Shown here piece by piece: positions 35,788-45,073 of a DNA stretch of 64,000 nucleotides; position 1 is the stretch's first letter, and each line of letters starts with the position of its first letter. The position numbers and the translations under genes were made by a program. Under the pieces are notes generated by a model that saw only the letters and a list, made by a program, of their open reading frames with translations, did no database searches and was not told where the DNA came from. Source of the DNA: Xenophilus sp. Marseille-Q4582 (GTDB lineage Bacteria; Pseudomonadota; Gammaproteobacteria; Burkholderiales; Burkholderiaceae_C); assembly GCF_916700565.1 (NCBI RefSeq), contig NZ_CAKAKO010000002.1:992001-1056000 (forward strand), given 5' to 3'.

Positions 35788-36203
35788 GCGGCCCGCGGGT
35801 CATCGTGGCGCTGCTGAAGGCCGACGCCCCTTTCCTGGCACTGGTGCCCGTCGACGGCATCCACGCGGGCGAGATCCCGCAAAGCGCAACCCTGCCGGCG
35901 GTGGCCTATGCCAGCGTCAGCACGGTGCAGCGGCCGACCGTGGCCGGCATCGAGCCGGCGCTACTGGTGGACGAGCGCATGCAGATCACCGTGGCGGCGA
36001 GCAGCTACCCGGCGAAGAAGGCGGTGTTGGACGCCGTGCGCCTGGCCTGTGACCGACGGCGCGGCCTGATCGCCGGGGTGCGTGTGCAGAACGTGCGCCA
36101 CGCGGGCGTGGGCCCGGACCTGGACAACACCGAAGCGGCTGTGTTCACCCAGTCGTTCGACTTCTTCATCACCTACCTGCAACCTCAAAGGACGCCGCCA
36201 TGA
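35784..36203 (+). CDS. Tail completion / terminator protein (DUF3168-like)
   Basis: 139 residues. Position after gp10 and the pattern (IVALLKADAPFLALVPVDGI, LLVDERMQITVAASSY, QSFDFFITYL) fit the DUF3168 tail-terminator family. ATGA overlaps with both neighbours. Confidence 0.8.
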   Translation: MSGPRVIVALLKADAPFLALVPVDGIHAGEIPQSATLPAVAYASVSTVQRPTVAGIEPALLVDERMQITVAASSYPAKKAVLDAVRLACDRRRGLIAGVRVQNVRHAGVGPDLDNTEAAVFTQSFDFFITYLQPQRTPP

Positions 36204-36382
36204 AGCTGAAGGCACTGCGCAATTTCTCAGGGCCCGAGGGCAAGTTCGCCATCGGCCAGATCTTCGAGGCCAAGGCCGACCGCGCCAAGTGGTTGGTGGC
36301 CGAGGGCTTCGCGGCTGAGGACGCGCCGCCCGCAGCGCCCGCCCCGCCGCCCGTGAAGGCCCCGGCCAAGCGCGCCAAGTAA
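36200..36382 (+). CDS. Small hypothetical protein in tail locus
   Basis: 60 residues: a small beta-rich N-terminal domain (ALRNFSGPEGKFAIGQIFEA) and a Pro/Ala/Lys tail. Similar small genes often precede the tail-tube gene. The function is unknown. Confidence 0.7.
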   Translation: MKLKALRNFSGPEGKFAIGQIFEAKADRAKWLVAEGFAAEDAPPAAPAPPPVKAPAKRAK

Positions 36383-36400
36383 GCGCACCCCCGAACGCCT

Positions 36401-36465
36401 GCCCGCGAGGGCAGACCGTAGCCGCCATGCATCCCGCTGGCGGCTTTTCTTTTGCCCTCGCGGGC
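36401..36465 (+). terminator. Nested hairpins with T-rich tract before tail-tube gene
   Basis: The inner stem AGCCGCCA (36420-36427) / TGGCGGCT (36438-36445) is followed by TTTCTTTT, a standard terminator. A perfect 13-bp outer inverted repeat (36401-36413 / 36453-36465) encloses it. Confidence 0.65.
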
Positions 36466-36485
36466 GTCTTTCCAAGGAAAAACCC

Positions 36486-36956
36486 ATGTCAGTTGAACTT
36501 GTCGTTGGCACCGAACTGAGCGTCTCGGTTGCCGCCCCTGCCACCTACGACGCCACCGGCTACGCCGCGCTGACGTACACGAAGGTCGGCGAAATCACCG
36601 ATGCCGGCGAGCACGGCCCCACGCTGAGCATCACCGACCACACGCCCATTGACACGGGCATCACGCAGAAGCTGCCGGGCACGACCAGCCTCGGCGAGAA
36701 GACACTGCAGCTTGGCCAGGACCGCACTGACGCGGGGCAGGCCATCCTGAAGACGGCGCTGGCGAACAAGACCCGCCTGAGCGTGAAGGTTGAGTACCAG
36801 GGCGGTGACATCGACTACTTCCCGGCCTACGTCACCAGCTTCACCACCACGGGCGGCGATGGCAATGCCGTACGCGGCGGCACCGTCACGCTGGCGCTGA
36901 CCACCAGCAAGTCCGGCGTCGGCATCGTCGAAGTCAACGCGCCCGCGCCGACCTGA
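36486..36956 (+). CDS. Major tail tube protein
   Basis: 156 residues, beta-rich, with the TGYAALTYTKVGEITDAGEH and TLALTTSKSG patterns of siphovirus tail tubes. CAAGGAAA precedes the start. Position before the frameshifted chaperone pair and tape measure supports the call. Confidence 0.85.
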   Translation: MSVELVVGTELSVSVAAPATYDATGYAALTYTKVGEITDAGEHGPTLSITDHTPIDTGITQKLPGTTSLGEKTLQLGQDRTDAGQAILKTALANKTRLSVKVEYQGGDIDYFPAYVTSFTTTGGDGNAVRGGTVTLALTTSKSGVGIVEVNAPAPT

Positions 36957-37075
36957 TCCCCATTCGCCGGCACGCGCCGGCACCCCTGCACCGACCCCGG
37001 CCGCTGTCGCTCTGTTGCGGAGCGCGGCGGCTGGGGCACGGGCGTTTGTGTCTCCCCTCCGCAATAGGAAATCAC

Positions 37076-37504
37076 ATGTCGTTCAAGCTCAAGAGCACCG
37101 CCGTTGCCGCCACTTCCGTCCTGCACCTGAAGGACTCCGCAGAGAACCTGCTGTTCGCGGACGGCGCCAAGATGAAACAGCCCGTCGAGGTCGTCGTCTT
37201 CGGTCCCGGTTCGAAGGAGTTCCAGCAGGCGCAAGCCAAGGTCAACAGCCGCGCGGTGCGCCGCCTGCAGAAGAAGGGCAAGTTCGAACAGTCCGCCGAC
37301 GAGAAGCTGGCCGAGCAGGCCGACTACCTGGCCGACATCACCCAGGGCTGGAACAACATCGACGCCAGTGAGTTCGACGGCAAGACCGGCCGCGCGCTGT
37401 CGCTGGCCATCTACAGCGATCCGTCCATCGGCTTCATCGCTGATCAGGTGTCCGAGCACGTCAAGGACTGGGCAAATTTCTCGCCAGCCTCTTCGACGAC
37501 CTGA
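37076..37504 (+). CDS. Tail assembly chaperone, short form (gpG-like)
   Basis: 142 residues from the ATG at 37076 (TAGGAAAT upstream). It lies between tube and tape-measure genes and contains a canonical slippery heptamer A AAT TTC (37474-37480) near its end, so it is the short product of a G/GT pair that coats the tape measure before tube polymerisation. Confidence 0.88.
   Translation: MSFKLKSTAVAATSVLHLKDSAENLLFADGAKMKQPVEVVVFGPGSKEFQQAQAKVNSRAVRRLQKKGKFEQSADEKLAEQADYLADITQGWNNIDASEFDGKTGRALSLAIYSDPSIGFIADQVSEHVKDWANFSPASSTT
37474..37480 (+). other. Programmed -1 frameshift site
   Basis: AAATTTC is read in the upstream frame as GCA AAT TTC and fits X XXY YYZ exactly. Slipping back one base gives AAA TTT CTC and opens the downstream frame, which has no start of its own until a TTG at 37633. 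Confidence 0.85.
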
Positions 37505-37956
37505 CGCTGTACGCCGCGCAGGAAGCATGGTGGAGCGCGGCGCCGAAGAGGCCCGCCCCCAAGCCCCGCAAGGGGGCGCCACCGCCTGAGCCCAAGCCCG
37601 TCAGCCGCGCTGAAGCACGCGAGGCCAAGGGCTTGGACCTGTACTACCCGCCGTTGCCCGAGTGCGTCGCCTACCTGGCTGCGCACTGGCGCGACCTCGG
37701 CAGGGTTGGCAGCGCCGGTATGGGCCCGACGCGCCTGAGCTGCCTGGAGATCGCCGCATGGGTCGATCTGACGGGCAACACGCTGGAGCCGTGGGAAGTG
37801 GACGCCGTGCGTGCCATGTCCACGGCCTACCTGGCCGAGTCACACGAAGCCGAAGACCCGGGGCGCCCTGCGCCGTGGGAGCCCGAGGACGCCGAAATCA
37901 AGGCGGCTGAGCGGGCGGCAACAGCAAAACACGTCCGCAGTCTGCTGCGCGGCTAA
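37480..37956 (+). CDS. Tail assembly chaperone, frameshift extension (T part)
   Basis: 158 residues added after slippage at 37474-37480, giving a fusion of about 293 residues. The sequence begins LASLFDDLTLYAAQEAWWSA and ends in a helical domain (YYPPLPECVAYLAAHWRDLG). Without frameshifting the region has only a poor TTG start at 37633, so an independent gene is unlikely. Confidence 0.82.
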   Translation, partial: LASLFDDLTLYAAQEAWWSAAPKRPAPKPRKGAPPPEPKPVSRAEAREAKGLDLYYPPLPECVAYLAAHWRDLGRVGSAGMGPTRLSCLEIAAWVDLTGNTLEPWEVDAVRAMSTAYLAESHEAEDPGRPAPWEPEDAEIKAAERAATAKHVRSLLRG

Positions 37957-37971
37957 GCCGAGAACCCCACC

Positions 37972-40900
37972 ATGCTCGCAGGATCGCTCGAGATCGAGCT
38001 GATGGCCAACATGGCCAAGCTCAAGAAGGACATGGACGAAGCCAGGAAACTGGTGGGGGACTTCTCCGACTTCACGAAAAAGGCCGCAGGCGTGGCCGCC
38101 GCTGCACTCGCTGCAGTGGGAATCGGCCTGTCCGTATCCAGCTTCATGGGCTGGATCAAGGGGGCCATCGACGCCGCCAACGCGGCCAGCGACATGGCCA
38201 AGCGCATGGGCGTTGCCACCAAGGAGGTGGCTGGGCTGCAGCTCGCCTTCCAGTTCAGCGATGTGCAAGGCGACGCCATGGTCGCCACGATGGGCAAGCT
38301 GTCGCAGGCGATTAGCGGCGGCAACAAGGCGCTGGATGCCATGGGCATCAAGACCAAGACGGCCGGCGGCCAACTTCGGGACACGAAAGACGTGCTCTAC
38401 GAATCCGCCGACGTGATCGCGTCAATGGCGGACGGGGCGGCCAAGAATGCGTTGGTGCTTGAGCTGTTCGGCAAGCAAGGTCTTGCGCTGATCCCGATGC
38501 TCAATGACGGCAGCGAAGGCATGCGCGAGATGGCCGACATGGCCGAGCGCCTGGGCCTGGTGGTCAGCGACGAGACGGGCAATGCGGCTGCCGAATTCAA
38601 TGACACCCTGGACCTCATCAAGCTGAGTTCTCAGGGTGTGGCGCAGGGCATCGCTGCCCAGGTTCTGCCGACGCTCCAGACCCTCACAGGCCAGTTCTTC
38701 GAGACGCTGACGGAAGGCGACAACCTGCGCAAGGTGTCGGACTTCCTGGCCGCCTCGATGAAGATCCTCTACAGCGTCGGTGTGGGCGTGGTGCAGGTCT
38801 TCAGCACCGTGGGCAAGACGCTCGGCGCCGCCGCAGCGCAGGTTGTCGCGCTTCTGTCCGGCGACTTCAAGGGCGCCAAGGCTGCGGGCTCGGCATGGGT
38901 CGAGGACATGAAAGCCGATTGGACCGGGGCGGCCAAGACCATCACGGCCGTCTGGACCAACACCGGCGACGCGACCGTGGCCACGATGGCCGGCGCCGCG
39001 AAGAAGGGCCGCGAGATCCGCATGCAGTCGGACGCGGAGAAGGCCGCAGCGGACAAGGCGGCGCTGGACGCCATGAGCGCGCAGGTCGAGAAAATCAAGG
39101 CCCTGGACAAGGTTCTGGTGGCGGCGCGCAAGGATGCGCTGGATGACATCGCCCTGGCCGTGAAGCTGGGCAAGGCGACTGAAGAAGAAGCCATCGAGAA
39201 GACGCTGACACGCGAGCTGTCCACCGTCAACGAGCGCATCGCGCTGGTGGAGCGCGAGCGCGCCGTGCGCAAGGCGGCGGGCCAGTTGACGCTGAAGGAC
39301 GCCGAGCAGTTGAACGGCCGCGTGGCTGACCTGCAGCGCGCGGAAGTCGAAGCCCGGCGCAAGGCGGATTCCGAACTGGCGCTGCTGGACAAGGCACGCC
39401 TGGACGCGCTGGACGCCCGCGCGGTGGCACAAGAACGCGCCGCCCAGACGCTGCGCACGAGCGTGCAGGAGCAGCAGCGCCAGAACCAGCTTCTGGGCCT
39501 GGAGTACGCGAACGCTGCGCAGGGGGCTGCAGGCTCTACTGCGGAGCTGGCGCGCCAGGTGGCAGAGTTGGAACGCTCGTGGGCCTACGAGGCGGCCGCA
39601 CAGCTTGAGCGCCAGGCAGTGACTCAGGACGGGATCGACCTGAGCGGCCGAACCTCTGCGGCGCTGCGCGAGCAAGCTGCGGCCACGCGTGCACTTGCAG
39701 ACCTGAAGTTCGACGCGGCCGGCACCAAGGGTGCCATCGACACGCTGCGCGACTTGGATGCGTACTTGGACCCGGCCAAGCCCAAGGACTTCGGCACCGC
39801 ATTGAAAGACGCCTTTGGTGAGGCAGGCAACGCCCTGGCGCAATTGGCCAACGCCTTCCAGGATTACACGCAGCTGCAGGCCGAATGGGACAAGAAGAAA
39901 AAGGCTCTGGACGACGACAAGAGCATCGGTCCTGAAGAACGCGCCAAGCGAGAAATTGACCTTGCCCGGAAGTCGGCACAGATTCAGGTGGGCACCTACG
40001 CGAGCGTCGCGGGTGCAATGAAGGGGTTCTTCAAGGAGCACAGTCGCGGCTACAAGGCGATGCAAGCCGCCGAGCAGGCGTTCCGGGCGTTCGAGATCGC
40101 CCAGGCCATCGCTTCCATGACCGAGCAGTTGTTCGGGATCGGCGCCGTCTCTACTGCGAAGTCCGTTGCCAATGCGAAGGAAGTCACGGAGACCGTCGGC
40201 ACCGCTCCGGCCATCATCGCGGCCGAGGAGGCGAAGACTGGCGCCAAGGCAAAAGGGGCGCTGACTGCCGCGCTTAACACGCTCTGGCCCGTGAGCATCG
40301 TGGCGTTCGCCGCGGTGGCCGCACTACTCGCCGGCATCGGTGCCGGGGGCAGCGCGGGCGCGGGTGGCGGCGGCTACACCGGTATCGCAGCCGGCGGCAC
40401 CGGGACGGTGCTCGGGATGGAGGGCGAGGCCTCGCAATCCATCGCCAACGCGATCGACCTGCTGGCCGAGAACAGCCGCATCGAGCTGACCGTGAGCCAG
40501 CGGATGCTGTCGGAGCTGACCAAGGTGCGCGAAGGGATCGCGGGCCTTGCCGGCGATGTGTCGAAGGACTTCTTCATCCGGGGCATGGCCGGCGCCAGCT
40601 TCGGCGACGACTTCCTCGACAGCGGCGTCGGCTTCCTGCCGGGCCAGACGGTGGCCGACATCATCGGCAAGGGTATCCAGGGCTTCGGCTTCAACTTGAT
40701 TTTCCAGAAGGGCGCCCAAGCCATGTGGCGCGAGCTGGACCCGGCGTTCAAGGATTCCGTGGGTTCGGTGCTGGGCAACATCGCAGACACCATCCTCGGT
40801 GCCGCCGAGCTGCTCGGCCTCGCGGACGGTGGTCTGGCGGACCGCATGCTGTCCATCATCCCCACGCTGGGCGACACCAGCACCTACTTGATGAACGGCA

Positions 40901-43005
40901 TCCTCGATTCGGGCGGCGGCCTGCTGTCGTTCAAGGACAAGAGCGGCAAGGAGATTCAGGAAGAACTCGAAGCCGTGTTCTCGTCGGTCGGGGACCAGAT
41001 GGCCGCCGCCGCGCTGCCGGCGCTCAAGCCTTTCCAACAGATCGGCGAAGGGATGTTCGAAACCCTCGTGCGCGTCACGACAGGCATTGAACAGGCCGAG
41101 TACGCGCTGGAGCGTTACGGCATCGAGGCGATCAACTACGCCGACATCGTGCGCAAGAACGGCGATGTGGCGGTGGAGATCGTGCGCCAGTCCGTGATGG
41201 CCCTGGAGCCCGTGGGCTCTGGTGTGGCGCAGATCATCGACGTGTTCACCGGGGAGCTGGCCGACCTCCTGTCGCTGTACCAGCAGCTGCGCGATGCGCG
41301 CGGCCTGCTGCGCGACATCGGCGTGAACGACATGCTGTTGGGCGTGGGCCAGGTGCGCGGCGCCGGCGGTATCGACCCGCTGCTGTCTGGCCTGGAGGCG
41401 TTCCGCGACAACTTCTTCAGCGAAGAAGAGCAGGTCGCCGCGGCATGGGACCGGATGGCCGAGCAGTTCGCGATTCTGGGCGTAGCGATGCCGCGCACGA
41501 ACGCGGAGCTGCGCGCATTCGCCCTGGGCCTGGATCAGACGACGGAAGAGGGGGCGCAGCTCTTCGGCGGCATCATGGCCCTGGCCGGCTCCTTCGCGGA
41601 CCTCACCAGCCGCGCGGATGACCTTGCCGAAGCCCAGCGTCAGCTTGAGCAGGCCGAGCTGGACCGCATCGCCGCCATCGAGCAGGCGCACATCGACAGC
41701 TGGAACAACGTCAAGCGGGCGTTCGACGGCGTGGCCGAGGAATGGCTGGACGAAGGCTCCCTGCGCCAGTACCGCGCCGAGCGCATCCGCGACCAGCTGC
41801 TGGATGGTGGGCTCGACATCAGCGTGCAGGACATCCTGGGCGCCGACGAGAACACCTTTAAAGAGGCGTTCCGCTACCTCTTCGAGCTGGGCACCGACGA
41901 GAGCCGCAACCAGGCCACCGCGCTGCTGGGCGTGTGGTCGGCGTTCAAGAAGCTGCTGCCGGTCGAAGAAGATGCCGCGAAAGCGGCTGAAGACTTGGCG
42001 AAGGCATTGGCCGAAGCCCTGCGGGTGGCGCAGGCAGCCACCGACGCCGCCTACAACGCGCTGCAGACGTCGATCAACGCGGAGAAGGCCGCGCTGCAAG
42101 CCGCGTACGACGAGCGCGTGGCAGCGGCACAGGAGGCCGCGCAGCGCGAAGCCGCCGCAGCGCAGGACCGCTTGAGCGCCATCACCAGCATCTTCCACGC
42201 GCTGGACGCGGCCATCGGCAGCACACGCGTGGAGGCGCTGGAGCTGACGCGTGCGCGCCGGGCAGCCGCACAGGTCTACCTGCAGGGCGCGCTCGCAGCG
42301 GGTCAGTCCGGGCAGTCCCTGGCCGGCTTCGCGGGCCTGGAGAACGCGCTGCGCACCGTCGCCGAGCCGAGCGAGGATCTGTACACGACCTTCGAGCAGT
42401 ACGCGATCGACCAGGCGCGCACGTCCAGCGACATCTACAACCTGCGGGAGATCGCGGCAGGTCAGATGAGCACCGCCGAGATGACGCTGCGTGCGATCAA
42501 TTCGGCGAGCGAGGCACAGCTCAAGGCCATGCGCGAGAAGCACGAGGCTGACCTCGCTGCGCTGGACCAGACGCTGGCGTACTGGCGCATGCAGATCGAC
42601 ATCGCGCGCGGCACGTACCAGGCCACGATGAGCGTGGGTCAGTCCATCAGCGCACTGGCTGCCGCCATCGCCGCCGAGGACGCTGCGCGTGCGGCCGTCA
42701 ATGGCTCCCACGCCACCGGCTTGGCCAGCGTGCCCTTCGACGGCTATGTGGCCGAGCTGCACCGCGGCGAGCGTGTGTTGACGGCGCAGGACAACGCGAT
42801 CTTCTCCAGTGGCGCCTGGGCCCGCAGCGGTGACGACAGTGGCGCCGTGGTGGCTGAGTTGCGCGAACTGCGCGCCGAGGTCAACAGCCTGCGCGCCGAG
42901 CGGGCGCGCGACATGGCCGAGTCGAACCGCAACACCGCGACCGCGGCCGAAGCGCTGGACGACGCTGCGACGGGCCGCCGAGCCCTGATGACGGAGCCCG
43001 CATGA
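37972..43005 (+). CDS. Tape measure protein
   Basis: 1677 residues, the largest gene in the window. It is almost all helical and Ala-rich, with hydrophobic segments (about residues 38-60 and 770-790) and long coiled coils; it sets tail length and enters the host envelope at infection. A Gly-rich stretch follows the second hydrophobic segment. The stop overlaps the next start (ATGA). Confidence 0.93.
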   Translation: MLAGSLEIELMANMAKLKKDMDEARKLVGDFSDFTKKAAGVAAAALAAVGIGLSVSSFMGWIKGAIDAANAASDMAKRMGVATKEVAGLQLAFQFSDVQGDAMVATMGKLSQAISGGNKALDAMGIKTKTAGGQLRDTKDVLYESADVIASMADGAAKNALVLELFGKQGLALIPMLNDGSEGMREMADMAERLGLVVSDETGNAAAEFNDTLDLIKLSSQGVAQGIAAQVLPTLQTLTGQFFETLTEGDNLRKVSDFLAASMKILYSVGVGVVQVFSTVGKTLGAAAAQVVALLSGDFKGAKAAGSAWVEDMKADWTGAAKTITAVWTNTGDATVATMAGAAKKGREIRMQSDAEKAAADKAALDAMSAQVEKIKALDKVLVAARKDALDDIALAVKLGKATEEEAIEKTLTRELSTVNERIALVERERAVRKAAGQLTLKDAEQLNGRVADLQRAEVEARRKADSELALLDKARLDALDARAVAQERAAQTLRTSVQEQQRQNQLLGLEYANAAQGAAGSTAELARQVAELERSWAYEAAAQLERQAVTQDGIDLSGRTSAALREQAAATRALADLKFDAAGTKGAIDTLRDLDAYLDPAKPKDFGTALKDAFGEAGNALAQLANAFQDYTQLQAEWDKKKKALDDDKSIGPEERAKREIDLARKSAQIQVGTYASVAGAMKGFFKEHSRGYKAMQAAEQAFRAFEIAQAIASMTEQLFGIGAVSTAKSVANAKEVTETVGTAPAIIAAEEAKTGAKAKGALTAALNTLWPVSIVAFAAVAALLAGIGAGGSAGAGGGGYTGIAAGGTGTVLGMEGEASQSIANAIDLLAENSRIELTVSQRMLSELTKVREGIAGLAGDVSKDFFIRGMAGASFGDDFLDSGVGFLPGQTVADIIGKGIQGFGFNLIFQKGAQAMWRELDPAFKDSVGSVLGNIADTILGAAELLGLADGGLADRMLSIIPTLGDTSTYLMNGILDSGGGLLSFKDKSGKEIQEELEAVFSSVGDQMAAAALPALKPFQQIGEGMFETLVRVTTGIEQAEYALERYGIEAINYADIVRKNGDVAVEIVRQSVMALEPVGSGVAQIIDVFTGELADLLSLYQQLRDARGLLRDIGVNDMLLGVGQVRGAGGIDPLLSGLEAFRDNFFSEEEQVAAAWDRMAEQFAILGVAMPRTNAELRAFALGLDQTTEEGAQLFGGIMALAGSFADLTSRADDLAEAQRQLEQAELDRIAAIEQAHIDSWNNVKRAFDGVAEEWLDEGSLRQYRAERIRDQLLDGGLDISVQDILGADENTFKEAFRYLFELGTDESRNQATALLGVWSAFKKLLPVEEDAAKAAEDLAKALAEALRVAQAATDAAYNALQTSINAEKAALQAAYDERVAAAQEAAQREAAAAQDRLSAITSIFHALDAAIGSTRVEALELTRARRAAAQVYLQGALAAGQSGQSLAGFAGLENALRTVAEPSEDLYTTFEQYAIDQARTSSDIYNLREIAAGQMSTAEMTLRAINSASEAQLKAMREKHEADLAALDQTLAYWRMQIDIARGTYQATMSVGQSISALAAAIAAEDAARAAVNGSHATGLASVPFDGYVAELHRGERVLTAQDNAIFSSGAWARSGDDSGAVVAELRELRAEVNSLRAERARDMAESNRNTATAAEALDDAATGRRALMTEPA

Positions 43006-43943
43006 AAGTCGTCGTCCCTGTCCCCATCGACGACACCACGCTGCTCAGCACGACAGTGGATTTCCCGTCACCCACGGCTGCCGGCGACGGCGTGGGTGCC
43101 GAGTTGTGGAACGCAGGCGCGACCTACGCAGCAGGCGCGCGCGTGGTGCGCGCCGAGACGGGGCGCTACTACCAGAGCGTGGCCGGCGGCAACACCGGCA
43201 ACGTGCCCGAGCAGACCACTGCCACCGACCCGCCGAAGTGGGTGGACCTGGGCAATGCCAACAAGTGGCGGATGCTGCGACTTGACGCCAACCGCCGCAC
43301 CGTGTCGCCGTCTCCGCTCGTCGTCGAGATCGCGCCCGGCGCGCGCGTGGACGCCATCGGAATTCCGTTCGTCGAGGCCGACCAGGTACAGATCGAGCAG
43401 TACGACAGCAACGACGTGCTGGTCAAGACCTGGACGCTGGGGCTGGTGGGCCGCAATACGCGCAGCTGGAGCGACTACTTCTTCGGCGCCTTCCGCCCTG
43501 CGACGAACACATACGTCGATGACGTGCACCTCATCGCCGGCTCGCGCCTGAAGTTCACGTTCACGCGCGCGACCGGAGACGTGTCCGTGGGGCCCATCGT
43601 CATCGGCCGATCCGTCGAGATGGGCTCGACAGCCATGGGCGCCAAGGTCAGCGGCAAGAGCTTCTCGGTCATTCGCGAGAACGCCTTCGGCGACCGGACC
43701 TTCGTCAAGCGCCACAGCGTCCCAATCGTCGAGCAGGACACCCTGGTGGAGGGCCTGGACGTGGACGCCATCACGCAGGCCCTGAACGACATCGACGGAT
43801 CCGTGGCCTTGTGGGTCGGCATCGACCGCCCTGACCACTGGTACTTCAAGAGCCTGATGGTGCTCGGCTTCGCCAGGAGCTGGGACTTCAGCCTCGACCA
43901 CTACGACAAACCGCACCTCAACACCAAGATCGAGGGACTCTGA
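43002..43943 (+). CDS. Tail tip protein with carbohydrate-binding-like segment
   Basis: 313 residues. Residues about 35-75 (WNAGATYAAGARVVRAETGR, YYQSVAGGNTGNVPEQ) resemble the small chitin-binding (CBM5/12) fold. The rest is beta-rich (WSDYFFGAFRPATNTYVDDV). Placed directly after the tape measure, it should form part of the distal tail. No closer family is recognised. Confidence 0.75.
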   Translation: MKVVVPVPIDDTTLLSTTVDFPSPTAAGDGVGAELWNAGATYAAGARVVRAETGRYYQSVAGGNTGNVPEQTTATDPPKWVDLGNANKWRMLRLDANRRTVSPSPLVVEIAPGARVDAIGIPFVEADQVQIEQYDSNDVLVKTWTLGLVGRNTRSWSDYFFGAFRPATNTYVDDVHLIAGSRLKFTFTRATGDVSVGPIVIGRSVEMGSTAMGAKVSGKSFSVIRENAFGDRTFVKRHSVPIVEQDTLVEGLDVDAITQALNDIDGSVALWVGIDRPDHWYFKSLMVLGFARSWDFSLDHYDKPHLNTKIEGL

Positions 43944-43945
43944 CC

Positions 43946-45058
43946 ATGCCTATCAGCCCACTACCCACGCCCCCGAGCACGAGCGACCCGGCCAACTTCG
44001 ACACCCGTGCAGATGCATTCCTGGGGGCGCTGCTGGACTTCCAGGCGCAGGCCAATGCGCTGGAGGTCAATGTCAACGCGAAGGAAGCCAGCACCGCGCA
44101 GGCCGTCGCTGACGCCATGGCCGCTGGGCTGGCGGACGCCGCCACCAATGCCGCCGCGACTGCAGCTGACCGCGTGCAGACGGGCCTTGATCGCGTTGCT
44201 GCGGCCGCCGATGCGCAGCGCGCCGAGGCAGCGGCTGCTGGTGCCGAGGCCATCGTTGGTCTTCCGCTTCCGACCTTGGCGGATGTCGGAAAAGCGTTGG
44301 TTGTCAAGCCGGGCCCAGAGCTCGGCTACGGCGTTGCGGGCGCTTCAGGTTATCAAGAGTTCACCACCTCGCAGGCTTGGCCCAAGCCAGCAGATGCAGA
44401 GTACTTCTGGGTGGAAATCGTGCCGGCAGCAGGCAGTGGCGCAATCCAGCGGCTGACAACAGGTTCGCCTGTGGTTAGTGGCGGCAGCAGCGGCGTTGCG
44501 CTTCGAGAGCTGCTTCGCGGCGCGGACTTGCCGGCTTCCATCAATGTCGTGGTGGGAATCGGCGGCGCGGCTGTTTCGTCTTCGGCGGCGACGGCGCAGA
44601 TCGCCGGGAACGACGGTGGCGACAGCTCCTTTCACACACGCGTAGCCCCTGGCGGGAAGGGTGGTGTGGCGACAACAGGGACAGTGTTTCTTGAGCTGGG
44701 CTCGCTCATCTGCATCCCGTCGACGGACTCGTCGGGGTCGAAAGCTTTGTCGTTGGAGTGTGGAGCCATGGGCGCGCGAGGCTCGACGCAGCGCGGCGGC
44801 GACTCCTTGTACGGCGGGGCTGGTGGCGGGACCGGCGGGGCGGGAGCCGTGTCGAGTCAAGGCGGGGTTTCAAAGCACGCCGGCAATGGCGGAGATGGTG
44901 CGGCATCCAATGTGTCTGGCGCCAGCATCACCGCAGGAAGCGGTCAATTCCCTGGCGGTGGTGGTGGTGGCGCATGCCAGTACTCCAACCCGACAGGGGC
45001 AGGAACGACCACATCGGGTGCCGGCGCGAATGGTCGCGTGCGCGTGTGGTGGTGGTGA
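43946..45058 (+). CDS. Tail fibre with glycine-rich C-terminal domain
   Basis: 370 residues. An Ala-rich helical stem (about 30-110) leads to a beta domain, then about 110 residues dense in GG and GGxGG, ending GANGRVRVWWW. Such Gly-rich tips occur in phage adhesins, where they pack as polyglycine helices and bind receptors. It probably decides host range. Confidence 0.8.
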   Translation: MPISPLPTPPSTSDPANFDTRADAFLGALLDFQAQANALEVNVNAKEASTAQAVADAMAAGLADAATNAAATAADRVQTGLDRVAAAADAQRAEAAAAGAEAIVGLPLPTLADVGKALVVKPGPELGYGVAGASGYQEFTTSQAWPKPADAEYFWVEIVPAAGSGAIQRLTTGSPVVSGGSSGVALRELLRGADLPASINVVVGIGGAAVSSSAATAQIAGNDGGDSSFHTRVAPGGKGGVATTGTVFLELGSLICIPSTDSSGSKALSLECGAMGARGSTQRGGDSLYGGAGGGTGGAGAVSSQGGVSKHAGNGGDGAASNVSGASITAGSGQFPGGGGGGACQYSNPTGAGTTTSGAGANGRVRVWWW

Positions 45059-45073
45059 AAGGGGGGAACTGAA

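Noticed and set aside
37633-37956. Independent gene starting at the TTG at 37633
   Set aside because: No good ribosome site; protein-like sequence continues upstream to the slippery heptamer in the -1 frame.
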